DNA from: Prevotella sp. | GTDB taxonomy: Bacteria; Bacteroidota; Bacteroidia; Bacteroidales; Bacteroidaceae | NCBI GenBank assembly: GCA_017445845.1 | Contig: JAFSRY010000041.1 | Coordinates: 1-46,801 of the forward strand | Reading direction: 5' to 3' | DNA: 46,801 nucleotides | Part shown: positions 15,732 through 24,606 of the stretch, piece after piece | How positions within the stretch are numbered: position 1 is the first letter of the stretch | How the letters are laid out: every line of letters begins with the position of its first letter | Notes under the pieces: generated by a model | Databases searched by the model: none | The model's input: the letters and a program-made list of their open reading frames with translations, nothing else | What the model was told of the DNA's origin: nothing | Position numbers and translations under genes: made by a program

Positions 15732-17591
15732 ATGACAACATTCAGAACCCTGTTGACAGCTGTCTTAGCTACAGTAACCCTCTCATCCTATGGTGAAAAC
15801 ATTCCCCGTAGCGAGTATCCGCGTCCACAGTTTGAACGCACAGAATGGCAGTGTCTTAATGGCACTTGGACCTATCAGTTTGACTTCGGCAGAAGCGGAA
15901 AAGAGTCGCAATTGCAGAAGTCGAAAGGCTTCGCCGACAACATCACGGTGCCTTTCTGCCCAGAAAGTCCGTTGTCGGGCATCGGACACACCGACTTTAT
16001 CCCCGCCCTCTGGTACCACCGCACGCTGGAAGTACCCACCGCCTGGGACGGACAACATATCCTCCTTCACTTCGCCGGAGTAGATTATCGTTCAACGATA
16101 TTTATCGATGGAATCGAGGTTTTTTGTCACTATGGCGGTGCCGCATCGTTTGCCGTCGACATTACGAGATACGTTAAACCCGGCAAGAAACACGACCTCG
16201 TGGTGTTCGCCGAAGACGACGTCCGCTCACGCCTGCAACCCGGCGGAAAGCAGTCGCGCCGGCTCCACAGCTACGAATGCTTCTATACCCGTGTGACAGG
16301 CATTTGGGCTCCCGTATGGATGGAACCCGTCGGAAAGAACGGACTGAAAGACGTCCGCATCACCCCAGACCTCGATAACAGCATGTTCATTTTCGAACCA
16401 GAGTTCCTGGAGACTGACGTCGAAGCCTCGTTCACCGTCATCGTCAAGGACGGACAGAAGGTGGTAGGGCAGAAAACGGTCAACGCCTCCAACTCCGCCT
16501 TCGTCGCCGTTCCCATCAAGAAAGTAAAGACATGGAGCCCCGAGAGTCCTTTCCTCTATGATGTAGAATACAAAGTCGTCGGTGCCGACGGCAAGACCAT
16601 CGACGACGTGCGTGCCTATGCGGGAATGAGAAAAGTGGAACTCCGCAAGGGCGTGTTCTACCTGAACAACCAACCCTACTACCAGCGCCTCGTCCTCGAC
16701 CAGGGATACTATCCCGACGGACAGTGGACAGCTCCCACCGACGAAGCCCTCAGACGCGACATCGTACTGGCAAAAGAGGCCGGTTTCAACGGAGCCCGCC
16801 TCCATCAGAAGGTCTTCGACCAGCGCTTCTTCTACTGGGCCGACCACCTGGGCTATCTCACCTGGGGCGAGTCGCCCTCGTGGGAGATGGACTGGACCAA
16901 CCAGATTGCCGCCCGCAACATGATTGCCGAGTGGGAAGAATGCATACAGCGCGATTATAGCGTGCCCTCCATCGTGGCGTGGTCGCCGCTGAACGAGACC
17001 TGGATGGACGATGTCGACGGACAGCGTGCCCGCCTGACCAACGACCTCTACTTCATCACCCGCCGCTTCGACCGCACACGGCCTGTCGTCACCACCTCGG
17101 GCGGCTATCATGAAGGATTCACCGACATCTATGCCGAGCATACCTATGTGCAAGATCCCGTCGCCCTCTATCACCAGCTGGAAATGAAACCCGACGGCAG
17201 CGTCTACAACCACTTCCCAGACAAGAGTGCGCCCTGGAAGGGTGAGGCCTATATGATCGATGAATTCGGCGGCATTCGCTGGGTGCAGCAGATGAAAGCC
17301 AAGGAGGTGACCACCGCCGATGAGTTCTGGGGATATGGCAAAGACCCGCAGTCGCTCGACGAATACTACCAGCGGTTGGAAGAGCAGGTCAACGTCATCC
17401 TGAGCATACCCTATATCACTGGTTTCTGCTACACACAGATTGTCGACGTTGAACTTGAGAAGAACGGCATCTACACCTACGACCGCGAGCGCAAGTTCGA
17501 CATGGAACGCATCCATCGCATCTTCACCAAGAGCCGCGAGCAGGCCACCGAGGAAGTAGACCAGATGCTGAAAGAAAGAGATCATCAATAG
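15732..17591 (+). CDS. Secreted glycoside hydrolase family 2 enzyme
   Basis: The 619-residue protein has a signal peptide (about 1-21). A GH2 sugar-binding sandwich (about 25-190, with LNGTWTYQFDFG and ALWYHRTLEVP) leads into an immunoglobulin-like domain and a TIM barrel (about 300-600). The acid/base Glu is in WSPLNETWM (about residue 422) and the probable nucleophile is in MIDEFGG (about 511). GH2 enzymes remove terminal beta-galactose, beta-glucuronate, beta-mannose or related sugars; the specificity cannot be told here. It is the first gene of the plus-strand PUL and has its own promoter. Confidence 0.9.
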   Translation: MTTFRTLLTAVLATVTLSSYGENIPRSEYPRPQFERTEWQCLNGTWTYQFDFGRSGKESQLQKSKGFADNITVPFCPESPLSGIGHTDFIPALWYHRTLEVPTAWDGQHILLHFAGVDYRSTIFIDGIEVFCHYGGAASFAVDITRYVKPGKKHDLVVFAEDDVRSRLQPGGKQSRRLHSYECFYTRVTGIWAPVWMEPVGKNGLKDVRITPDLDNSMFIFEPEFLETDVEASFTVIVKDGQKVVGQKTVNASNSAFVAVPIKKVKTWSPESPFLYDVEYKVVGADGKTIDDVRAYAGMRKVELRKGVFYLNNQPYYQRLVLDQGYYPDGQWTAPTDEALRRDIVLAKEAGFNGARLHQKVFDQRFFYWADHLGYLTWGESPSWEMDWTNQIAARNMIAEWEECIQRDYSVPSIVAWSPLNETWMDDVDGQRARLTNDLYFITRRFDRTRPVVTTSGGYHEGFTDIYAEHTYVQDPVALYHQLEMKPDGSVYNHFPDKSAPWKGEAYMIDEFGGIRWVQQMKAKEVTTADEFWGYGKDPQSLDEYYQRLEEQVNVILSIPYITGFCYTQIVDVELEKNGIYTYDRERKFDMERIHRIFTKSREQATEEVDQMLKERDHQ

Positions 17592-17633
17592 AGAACAGAT
17601 AACCTTATTATTAACATTTAAACCTAAAGTAAC

Positions 17634-19475
17634 ATGAAAAAGAGATTTTTACTCTTTGCTGCAATGGCTACATTTGCAGTAGGTGCAAACGCACAGACGA
17701 CTGAGTTGGAAGGTGGCGTGCTTGTCGACGTTCTTCCCGCTGGCGTAGTGGCCAACGTCAACAACTCTCGTAAAGACATCAAGGACAAGAACATCATCGT
17801 TGCTGGTTCTCCCGAAAAAGGCTACAAGGCTTTCTTCGCTGCCACAGATGCTGAGCACGGTGAGGAACTCTGGGTCACCGACGGTACCGTTGAAGGCACC
17901 CACATGGTGAAGGATATCCTGGAAGGTTCCGGTAGTGCCAATCCTCAGAACCTGGGTCGTCTGAACGACAAGGTCCTCTTCTCGGCCTACACCGACGAGT
18001 TTGGCTATGAGCCTTGGGTATCTGATGGTACCGAAGAAGGCACATTCATGCTGAAGGACATCAACGAAGTCGCCAACAGCTCACCCATCGCTTTCCACCA
18101 GATGGACGAGACCCGTGCCATTTTCGCCGCTACCGACGATGAGAGCGCTGAGTATGATGTTGACAACGGTGCACAGATGTGGCTCTGGATTACCGACGGT
18201 ACTGAAGAAGGCACCAAGCGTGTCGTTGAGTACAGCGATGACGAAGACTACTACATCGCTCACCAGCCCAACATGAAGTTCCCGGGACAGGACAACACCG
18301 ACCTTCACTCTAACTATGTCCGCGTTGGTCGCCGCGTGTTCTTCAAGGCCGACAAGGTGAACATGTCTACCGGTGAAGAGCTCTGGGTCACCGACGGTAC
18401 TCCTGAGGGTACCTACATGGTGATGGACGTCAACTGGGAGCGCTGGGGAGAAGGCCAGCCCGGCTACGAGGAAGGCTACACCCGCAATGCCGGTCTTGAC
18501 AACCTCTTCAACTTCGACAACAAGGGTTGTATGTTCCAGGCTTGGACTCCTGACTACGGCGGCGAGCCTTGGTACACCGACGGTATGGTTGCCGACGAAA
18601 TCAACGTTGCCTGCACCCAGGACGGTGTTGACGGACGTGGTTCTGAGCACACCTACATGATCTACGACACCAAGCCCGGACGTGGCGACAACGGTATCGG
18701 ACTGCATGCCGGAACCTTCGGCGTCGGTGTCCAGACCTACAAGGGACGTGTCTACTGGCGTGGTTACGATCCTAAGGGCGGTTATGAGCTCGGCGGTACG
18801 AACTGCGAGAAAGACGACTATGTATTCTATGACATCTGGGACGAAGAACCCTCTGTCGACCACAACTCCTACACCGACCCGAACGTTGTCTTCGACGGCA
18901 TCCTGATGTATTGCGCTGCTCACGGATTCGATGCAGCCAACCCAGACCACTACGGTGGTGAGCTCTGGGCATTCGACGGTGAGAATGTATTCCCGCAGCA
19001 TGGCAACTGGCAACCCTCTACCCACTCTAACTGGCAGAAAGAGCCCGTCGTAGCCGGCGGTTCACTCTACTGGTGGAACGAGGAGAACTGGGTAGCCGGA
19101 GGCTTCGGTACCGGTCTGTATCGTCTGGACGCATGGGATGCTGAGCCCGTCTATGTGACCAAGAACACCATCGATCCCAACGGCGACATGGTTCACACCA
19201 TCCGCAACATGGGCAACGGCGTTGCCTTTGCTTCCGGCAAGACCAACCGCGTCTATGTCTACACCTATGCTAAGCCAGGTTGGGACGGTGAGAGCGACAA
19301 GGGTATGATTGAGCCCGACTTCGGTCCGAAGGAAACCGGTATCGCCGAGCTGAACCATGAGGCCAAGGCCGAGGAAGGTGTCTACAACCTCAACGGTATG
19401 AAGGTTGCCAACAGCGCAGAAGGCCTGCAGAAGGGCGTCTACGTTGTCAACGGCAAGAAGGCTATCGTACGCTAA
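17634..19475 (+). CDS. Secreted ELWVTDGT-repeat beta-propeller-like protein
   Basis: The 613-residue protein has a signal peptide (1-21, ending GANAQ). A recurring motif of the form ELWVTDGTxEGT occurs at about residues 78, 125, 185 and 247, with weaker copies (EPWYTDGM, ELWAFDGE) further on, consistent with a beta-propeller. The end (YNLNGMKV, then GVYVVNGKKAIVR) matches the short tail shared by other secreted proteins here, so it is probably delivered to the surface. No catalytic motif is recognised. Its position between GH2 and susC suggests glycan binding or an accessory surface role. Confidence 0.8.
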   Translation: MKKRFLLFAAMATFAVGANAQTTELEGGVLVDVLPAGVVANVNNSRKDIKDKNIIVAGSPEKGYKAFFAATDAEHGEELWVTDGTVEGTHMVKDILEGSGSANPQNLGRLNDKVLFSAYTDEFGYEPWVSDGTEEGTFMLKDINEVANSSPIAFHQMDETRAIFAATDDESAEYDVDNGAQMWLWITDGTEEGTKRVVEYSDDEDYYIAHQPNMKFPGQDNTDLHSNYVRVGRRVFFKADKVNMSTGEELWVTDGTPEGTYMVMDVNWERWGEGQPGYEEGYTRNAGLDNLFNFDNKGCMFQAWTPDYGGEPWYTDGMVADEINVACTQDGVDGRGSEHTYMIYDTKPGRGDNGIGLHAGTFGVGVQTYKGRVYWRGYDPKGGYELGGTNCEKDDYVFYDIWDEEPSVDHNSYTDPNVVFDGILMYCAAHGFDAANPDHYGGELWAFDGENVFPQHGNWQPSTHSNWQKEPVVAGGSLYWWNEENWVAGGFGTGLYRLDAWDAEPVYVTKNTIDPNGDMVHTIRNMGNGVAFASGKTNRVYVYTYAKPGWDGESDKGMIEPDFGPKETGIAELNHEAKAEEGVYNLNGMKVANSAEGLQKGVYVVNGKKAIVR

Positions 19476-19493
19476 TACTCCTATAATATAATA

Positions 19494-19572
19494 ATGTAGG
19501 TGGGGGCATCACGCCCCCACACTGCACAGGTTATCCGAAAAAAGTGTGGGGGCATGGGTCCCCCACCTACAT
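19494..19572. repeat. Large GC-rich inverted repeat upstream of susC
   Basis: Two 30-nt arms (19494-19523 and 19543-19572) are inverted copies with a few mismatches, both bounded by ATGTAGGTGGGGG. Each arm also contains short internal inversions of GGGGG and CCCCC, so a cruciform or branched hairpin is possible. It lies 19 bp after a stop codon and 53 bp before susC. It may be a MITE-like insertion or an RNA structure that limits read-through. No T-run follows it. Confidence 0.8.
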
Positions 19573-19625
19573 CATTCACAAAAACTTCCTCTCACAGCAG
19601 GGGATCATTATTTAAAGACAATTCT

Positions 19626-22600
19626 ATGCATAAACACGAATTTACTAAATGTGCGACCCTGTTCGTGATGTTGCTTTTTGCCACACTGACGTATGCGCAG
19701 AAAGTAACCGTCAAGGGTGTCGTTGTCGACGGACAGACACAAGAGCCCATGATTGGCCTGACCATTAAGGAAAAAGGACAGACAACAGGTGCTGTGACAA
19801 ACATCGACGGTCAGTATGCCATCAGCGTGCCTTCCAATGCCACGCTGGTGTTCAGTTACATGGGCTATAAGACCGTGGAGCAAGCTGTCAACGGACGCAA
19901 CTCGATCAACATCGAGATGATGCCCGACGTGGCACAACTTGACGAACTAATCGTCATCGGTTATGGCGTCCAGAAGAAAAGTGACGTCACCGGTTCAATC
20001 TCCTCTATCTCTGGTAAGGACATTAACAACATTCCCGTATCATCAACCCTGCAGGCTCTGCAAGGTCGTGCTGCCGGTGTGAACATCATCCAGAACACGG
20101 GCGCACCGGGTGGAAAGACCACCATTCAACTGCGCGGTGTAGGTACCGTTAACGACTCCGACCCGCTCTATGTGGTCGACGGATTTATCGTCGACGACAT
20201 CGACTACCTGAATCCTAATGACATTGAAAACGTAGAAATATTCAAGGATGCCGCCTCGAGTGCCGTCTACGGTTCGCGTGCCGCCAACGGTGTCGTCGCC
20301 ATTACCACCAAGAGCGGTAAGGAAGGCAAAATCAAGGTAACCTACGACGGTTACATTGGCTTCTCAAATCCTTGGAAAACCATCGACGTGATGGGACCAG
20401 AGGACTATGCACTGATGTCCGACTATACCCATCGCACCAACAACCGCTACTCTATCGACGGTCAGCTATACATGTCGAAGGATGCCAACGGCAACTATGT
20501 CTTCGACGAACGCAAGAAATTTGAAATCGACACCATCCGCAACAACTCGGCAGGTAACTACTGGGATGCCATCACACGCACAGGTATGAAAACCCAGCAC
20601 GGACTGAGCGTTTCGGGAGGTAGCGACCGCACGCAATACATGGCCAGCACCAGTTTCTACAAGGAAAACGGTATCGTGAAGACTTCTGACTATGAGCGCT
20701 TCAACGCACGTCTGAACGTCACCACACGATTGGCCAAATGGCTGAAGATGACAGGCAACATGGCCTTCACCAGCGACGGACGCAACGGTGTTCCCGAAGG
20801 TGACGGAAGTATTCTGAAAAAAGCCCTCTACTACACCCCAATGGAATATCTGTACGACAGCAAGGGCTACTGGTATGGCGACAACCCCATTGCCACCATC
20901 GACCGCTACCAGTCATTCCGCAAGAGCCACCGCCTCGACATGAACCTCAGCCTCGACGCCAAGATCTGCAAATACCTTACCTACCAGTTCAAGGCTTCCT
21001 ACTATAACGCCACCGCCCAGTCCAACAATTTCTCTATGGCATGGGGACTCGACGAAGACTTCGGTATCGGAACGCTGACCACCGTCGGCCAGACCCGCAC
21101 AAACACCGACAAGTGGGAAATCAACAACCTGCTCACCTTCATGTGGGAAGACAAAGACCACCACATCACCGTACTGGCAGGTCAGACCGCTGAAAACTAT
21201 AAATATGACTACATCAACGGAAGCCGCAAGGGTACGCCGACCAACGAGCCCATCTTCCGCTATTTCGATATGGCCTACACAGGTGACAAGGTCTACGGAC
21301 GTCCCTCACAGTGGAGTGCCATCGGTCTCATCGGCCGACTGAACTATAACTTCCGCGAAACCTATCTCTTGCAGGCCAACATGCGTTACGACGGTTCGTC
21401 GAAGTTCGCAAAAGGCAACAAGTGGGGCTTCTTCCCATCGGTATCACTGGGTTGGCGCTTTACCAACGAAAAGTTCATGAAGTTCCTCACCGAAAACGAC
21501 TTCCTCTCCTACGGTAAGCTGCGCCTCGGTTGGGGTAAGCTGGGTAACAGCCGTATCGACGAACTCGCACGCTATACCTATCTCTCGACAGGCTACAACT
21601 ATCCCATCGGACTGAAAGAGTCCATCTATCCCGGTACGACAGGTACCGTGCTGGGTAACCCCGACATCGTGTGGGAAAAGAGTGAAAACTACAATGCCGG
21701 TGTCGACCTGACCTTCTTCAACAACCGTCTGTCGCTCACCGTTGAATACTTCAACCGCAAGACTACCGACATGTTGATTCGCGTACCGACCGTTTCTGAG
21801 GCTGGTCTGAACTCAGCCCCGATGACCAACGCCGGTTCTGTCAAGAACTATGGTTGGGAATATGAAGCCAAGTGGCAGGACCGCATCGGTAAGGACTGGC
21901 ATTATGAAGTGGGCTTCAACCTCTCGTGGATCAAGAACAAGGTGGTCAGCCTCGGCTCGGGTAACGAGCCTATCTGGGGTAACGCCGTCGGTCTCGACAT
22001 CTCAGACCCCGTCACGAAGACCGTTGTCGGACAGCCTATCGGTTCGTTCTATGGCTATGTCACCGACGGTATCTTCCAGAGCTTCGAGGAAGTAGCCCAA
22101 AGCGCACAGTATGACTTCGGCAAGAACTCATGGGAACAGACCACCTTCCCTGGCGACTTCCGCTTCAAGGACCTCAACGGCGACAGCCGCATCACGGCTG
22201 AAGACCGTACCTTCCTCGGTTCACCTATTCCAAAGTTCGTATTTGGTGCACCGTTGGCAGTAGGCTACAAGAACATCGACCTGAGCATCTTCTTCCAGGG
22301 CCAGACCGGCAACAAGATCTTCAACGTCATGGACTACTTCCTCTACAATGCCAACAACGGCAACGTATATGCCGACCTCCGCGAGAAGCACTGGTCAGGT
22401 CAGATTGAAGGTATGGACCGCGACTTCTTCCCGGAAAACCTCGATGCCACCATTCCTGACCTGCGCAGCAACAGCAACAACAAGAACTTCCGCGCCAGCG
22501 ACTTCTTCGTTCACGACGGTTCATACGTCCGTCTGAAGGAAATGCGACTCACCTATAACTTCCCGAAGGCCATCCTTGAGAAGCTGAAGGTGTCTAACCT

Positions 22601-22772
22601 CGCTCTGTCCCTGACTGGTTACAACCTGCTGACCTTCACCTCCTACAACGGATTTGACCCCGAAGTCGGTAAGGTTGTCGGTACCGAAGGAAACAACATC
22701 AACCTCGGTGTCGACCACGGCAACTATCCGCAGGCCCGTTCGTTCACATTTGGTGTAAAACTTGGAATCTAA
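19626..22772 (+). CDS. susC: SusC/RagA-family TonB-linked outer membrane receptor
   Basis: The 1048-residue protein has a signal peptide (1-22, ending TYAQ). A carboxypeptidase-regulatory-like domain (about 25-105: VKGVVVDGQTQEPMIG and VFSYMGYKT) precedes the plug (about 115-230: VIGYGVQKKSDVTGSIS and DPLYVVDGFIVDD). The rest is a beta-barrel ending in VKLGI. It imports oligosaccharides across the outer membrane with energy from TonB. The ATG at 19626 is chosen because it gives the signal peptide; a GTG at 19500 lies inside the inverted repeat. SusD follows after 19 bp. Confidence 0.95.
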   Translation: MHKHEFTKCATLFVMLLFATLTYAQKVTVKGVVVDGQTQEPMIGLTIKEKGQTTGAVTNIDGQYAISVPSNATLVFSYMGYKTVEQAVNGRNSINIEMMPDVAQLDELIVIGYGVQKKSDVTGSISSISGKDINNIPVSSTLQALQGRAAGVNIIQNTGAPGGKTTIQLRGVGTVNDSDPLYVVDGFIVDDIDYLNPNDIENVEIFKDAASSAVYGSRAANGVVAITTKSGKEGKIKVTYDGYIGFSNPWKTIDVMGPEDYALMSDYTHRTNNRYSIDGQLYMSKDANGNYVFDERKKFEIDTIRNNSAGNYWDAITRTGMKTQHGLSVSGGSDRTQYMASTSFYKENGIVKTSDYERFNARLNVTTRLAKWLKMTGNMAFTSDGRNGVPEGDGSILKKALYYTPMEYLYDSKGYWYGDNPIATIDRYQSFRKSHRLDMNLSLDAKICKYLTYQFKASYYNATAQSNNFSMAWGLDEDFGIGTLTTVGQTRTNTDKWEINNLLTFMWEDKDHHITVLAGQTAENYKYDYINGSRKGTPTNEPIFRYFDMAYTGDKVYGRPSQWSAIGLIGRLNYNFRETYLLQANMRYDGSSKFAKGNKWGFFPSVSLGWRFTNEKFMKFLTENDFLSYGKLRLGWGKLGNSRIDELARYTYLSTGYNYPIGLKESIYPGTTGTVLGNPDIVWEKSENYNAGVDLTFFNNRLSLTVEYFNRKTTDMLIRVPTVSEAGLNSAPMTNAGSVKNYGWEYEAKWQDRIGKDWHYEVGFNLSWIKNKVVSLGSGNEPIWGNAVGLDISDPVTKTVVGQPIGSFYGYVTDGIFQSFEEVAQSAQYDFGKNSWEQTTFPGDFRFKDLNGDSRITAEDRTFLGSPIPKFVFGAPLAVGYKNIDLSIFFQGQTGNKIFNVMDYFLYNANNGNVYADLREKHWSGQIEGMDRDFFPENLDATIPDLRSNSNNKNFRASDFFVHDGSYVRLKEMRLTYNFPKAILEKLKVSNLALSLTGYNLLTFTSYNGFDPEVGKVVGTEGNNINLGVDHGNYPQARSFTFGVKLGI

Positions 22773-22776
22773 TAAG

Positions 22777-22783
22777 AAGGAGG
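22777..22783 (+). promoter_or_regulatory. Unusually strong Shine-Dalgarno sequence before susD
   Basis: AAGGAGG ends 8 nt before the ATG at 22792. Bacteroidota genes mostly lack such a site, and the other starts in this window do. It supports 22792 over the in-frame ATG at 22762, which overlaps the end of susC. Confidence 0.6.
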
Positions 22784-22791
22784 AAACAGAT

Positions 22792-24480
22792 ATGAAGAAA
22801 TTATTTTTAGCATTTTCCTTACTTGCAGCACTGGCGCTGACCAGTTGCAGCGACTTCCTCGACAAGGAAATAGAAGGCTATGCCACCGACGAGACTTTCT
22901 TCCAGACTCAGAGAGAGATTCAGGAAGCCCTCAATGCCACCTACGACATTCTGCAAAGCGACGCTTATAACGATCAGGAATGGCGTTTTGGCGAGGCTAC
23001 TGCCGACAATGTCATCGGTGGTGACGAAGGTCTGAGCTCACAGATGGGTCAGTTGGTCCAGTTTGAGTTCGATACTTCAAATACTTGGATTCTACAGCGT
23101 TGGCAAGTCAACTTCCGTGGTATCCATCGTGCCAACCAGGTCATCGCCAACATGGACCGAGTGAATATCACGACCACCAACTACAACACCTATCTGGCTG
23201 TCCGCCAGATTTACGGACAGGCTAAATTCCTGCGTGCGTTCTTCTACTTCAACCTGGTGAAGACCTTCGGTGGTGTGCCCATCCGGCCTGAGACAGAAAC
23301 CGTAGAAGGACTCATCATTCCGCGCAACACCCTCGAAGAGTGCTATGCCTACATCGAGAAAGACCTCCGCGAAGCAGCACTGATGCTGCCCGTCACCTAC
23401 GACGGCAACAATCTCGGCAAGGCCACAAAGGGTGCCGCCGTGGCACTGCTGATGAAGGTCCTGATGTATCAAGCCAAGCCTGGCGTACCTTCCGAGAAGT
23501 GGCAGCAGATGAAGGAAATCGGCGACTACTTCGTGGGTGGCAAGACCATGACCTACGGTGACATGGTTCAATTCAGCGGAAGCAGCGACGAATGGGAAGC
23601 CCTGCGCAAGCGTCTGTGGTTCAAGCCCCTTGAACAGGCTGCCGAGGGAGACCCCTATGAGAACTACGACACTCCGCTCGATGCACTGAGCAGTGTCTAC
23701 TCTCTTGAGTATCGCGACTACTACGGAAACATGCTCCACAACGGCGACCGCTACGCCTATATCTACCAGTGGTATAAGGAAGGCGAGCTGTGTCGCGGTT
23801 CCGTCTTCGAAGTTGTCTTCAAGGAGAGTGCCGACGGTACCAGTGGCGACACCAATGAAGGTTCGGGCATCTACCTTTTCAACAGCAACCAGATGTGGGC
23901 AACCGCCGACTTGCTGAAGAAGATTTTCGACGGCGACGTGCGCAGTGAGAAAGAATTCATCATCCACCATCAGCAGAACACCCCCGACGGACTCATCTGG
24001 CAGAACATCGAAGGTCACTATGTCACCCTGAAGTGGTACATCCCGCAGAAGGACTATCCGAAGTATGACGGTGACAACCAGTGCAACCGCCGTATCATCC
24101 GCTATCCCGAGGTCGTGCTGATGTATGCCGAAGCCCTCAACGAGTGTGGCGACCGCCAGGGAGCCCTCACCCAGTTGAACAACTGCAAGCGCCAGGTCAA
24201 CACCATCAACAATTCCACCCAGCTCTATGTCGCCGGCGGCTATGCCAAGATTCGCGACCAGATCTGGCAGGAGCGCCGCATGGAATTCGCCTTCGAGTGG
24301 GACCGCTTCTTCGACCTCGTCCGTCAGGGACGTGCCGCCGAAGTCCTCCACACCTTCGGTGCCTCACGACCCAACAACCGTGGCCGCTTCTTCACGAAGG
24401 GTGTCAACGAAGTATTCCCGATACCACAGAATACGATTGACCTCTCGAACGGTATCGTAGAACAGAACCCGGGATACTAA
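22792..24480 (+). CDS. susD: SusD/RagB-family surface glycan-binding lipoprotein
   Basis: The 562-residue protein has a lipobox (ALTSC, Cys 19) followed by SDFLDKE, the classic SusD start. Helical repeats include GQAKFLRAFFYFNLVKTFGGVPI, cut by a variable binding region, and the end has RMEFAFEWDRFFDLVR and the terminal VEQNPGY. SusD caps the SusC barrel and binds the glycan. The segments FYFNLVKTFGGVP and EFAFEWDRFFDL are typical family signatures. It follows susC by 19 bp. Confidence 0.95.
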   Translation: MKKLFLAFSLLAALALTSCSDFLDKEIEGYATDETFFQTQREIQEALNATYDILQSDAYNDQEWRFGEATADNVIGGDEGLSSQMGQLVQFEFDTSNTWILQRWQVNFRGIHRANQVIANMDRVNITTTNYNTYLAVRQIYGQAKFLRAFFYFNLVKTFGGVPIRPETETVEGLIIPRNTLEECYAYIEKDLREAALMLPVTYDGNNLGKATKGAAVALLMKVLMYQAKPGVPSEKWQQMKEIGDYFVGGKTMTYGDMVQFSGSSDEWEALRKRLWFKPLEQAAEGDPYENYDTPLDALSSVYSLEYRDYYGNMLHNGDRYAYIYQWYKEGELCRGSVFEVVFKESADGTSGDTNEGSGIYLFNSNQMWATADLLKKIFDGDVRSEKEFIIHHQQNTPDGLIWQNIEGHYVTLKWYIPQKDYPKYDGDNQCNRRIIRYPEVVLMYAEALNECGDRQGALTQLNNCKRQVNTINNSTQLYVAGGYAKIRDQIWQERRMEFAFEWDRFFDLVRQGRAAEVLHTFGASRPNNRGRFFTKGVNEVFPIPQNTIDLSNGIVEQNPGY

Positions 24481-24560
24481 GGGGAATGAGTAATGAGAAA
24501 ATCAGAAATGACTAATTATGAATTGATTATGAATAAGAACGTTTTCATTAAGTCAAATGA

Positions 24561-24587
24561 CCAAAGCCAGACTTGTCTGAGCTTTGG
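24561..24587 (+). promoter_or_regulatory. Stem-loop between susD and the surface lipoprotein gene
   Basis: CCAAAGC (24561-24567) and GCTTTGG (24581-24587) pair, enclosing CAGAC/GTCTG with a 2-nt loop and a single bulged A. The hairpin sits 20 bp before the ATG at 24607, in the 126-bp spacer after susD. With no T-run it is more likely an RNA-stability or attenuation element than a full terminator. Confidence 0.5.
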
Positions 24588-24606
24588 CATGACGAGAAAA
24601 GGTCGG

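Noticed and set aside
16227-17588. Minus-strand ORF (453 codons) over the GH2 gene
   Set aside because: It is antisense to a well-supported gene and shows no domain.
19500-19625. Upstream GTG start for susC
   Set aside because: It would place coding sequence in a GC inverted repeat and ahead of the true signal peptide, which begins at the ATG 19626.
23092-24351. Minus-strand ORF (419 codons) over susD
   Set aside because: It overlaps susD throughout and has no recognisable domain.
24493-24606. Extra N-terminal codons for the surface lipoprotein
   Set aside because: The lipoprotein signal begins at the ATG 24607. The earlier codons cross a hairpin and look like spacer sequence.
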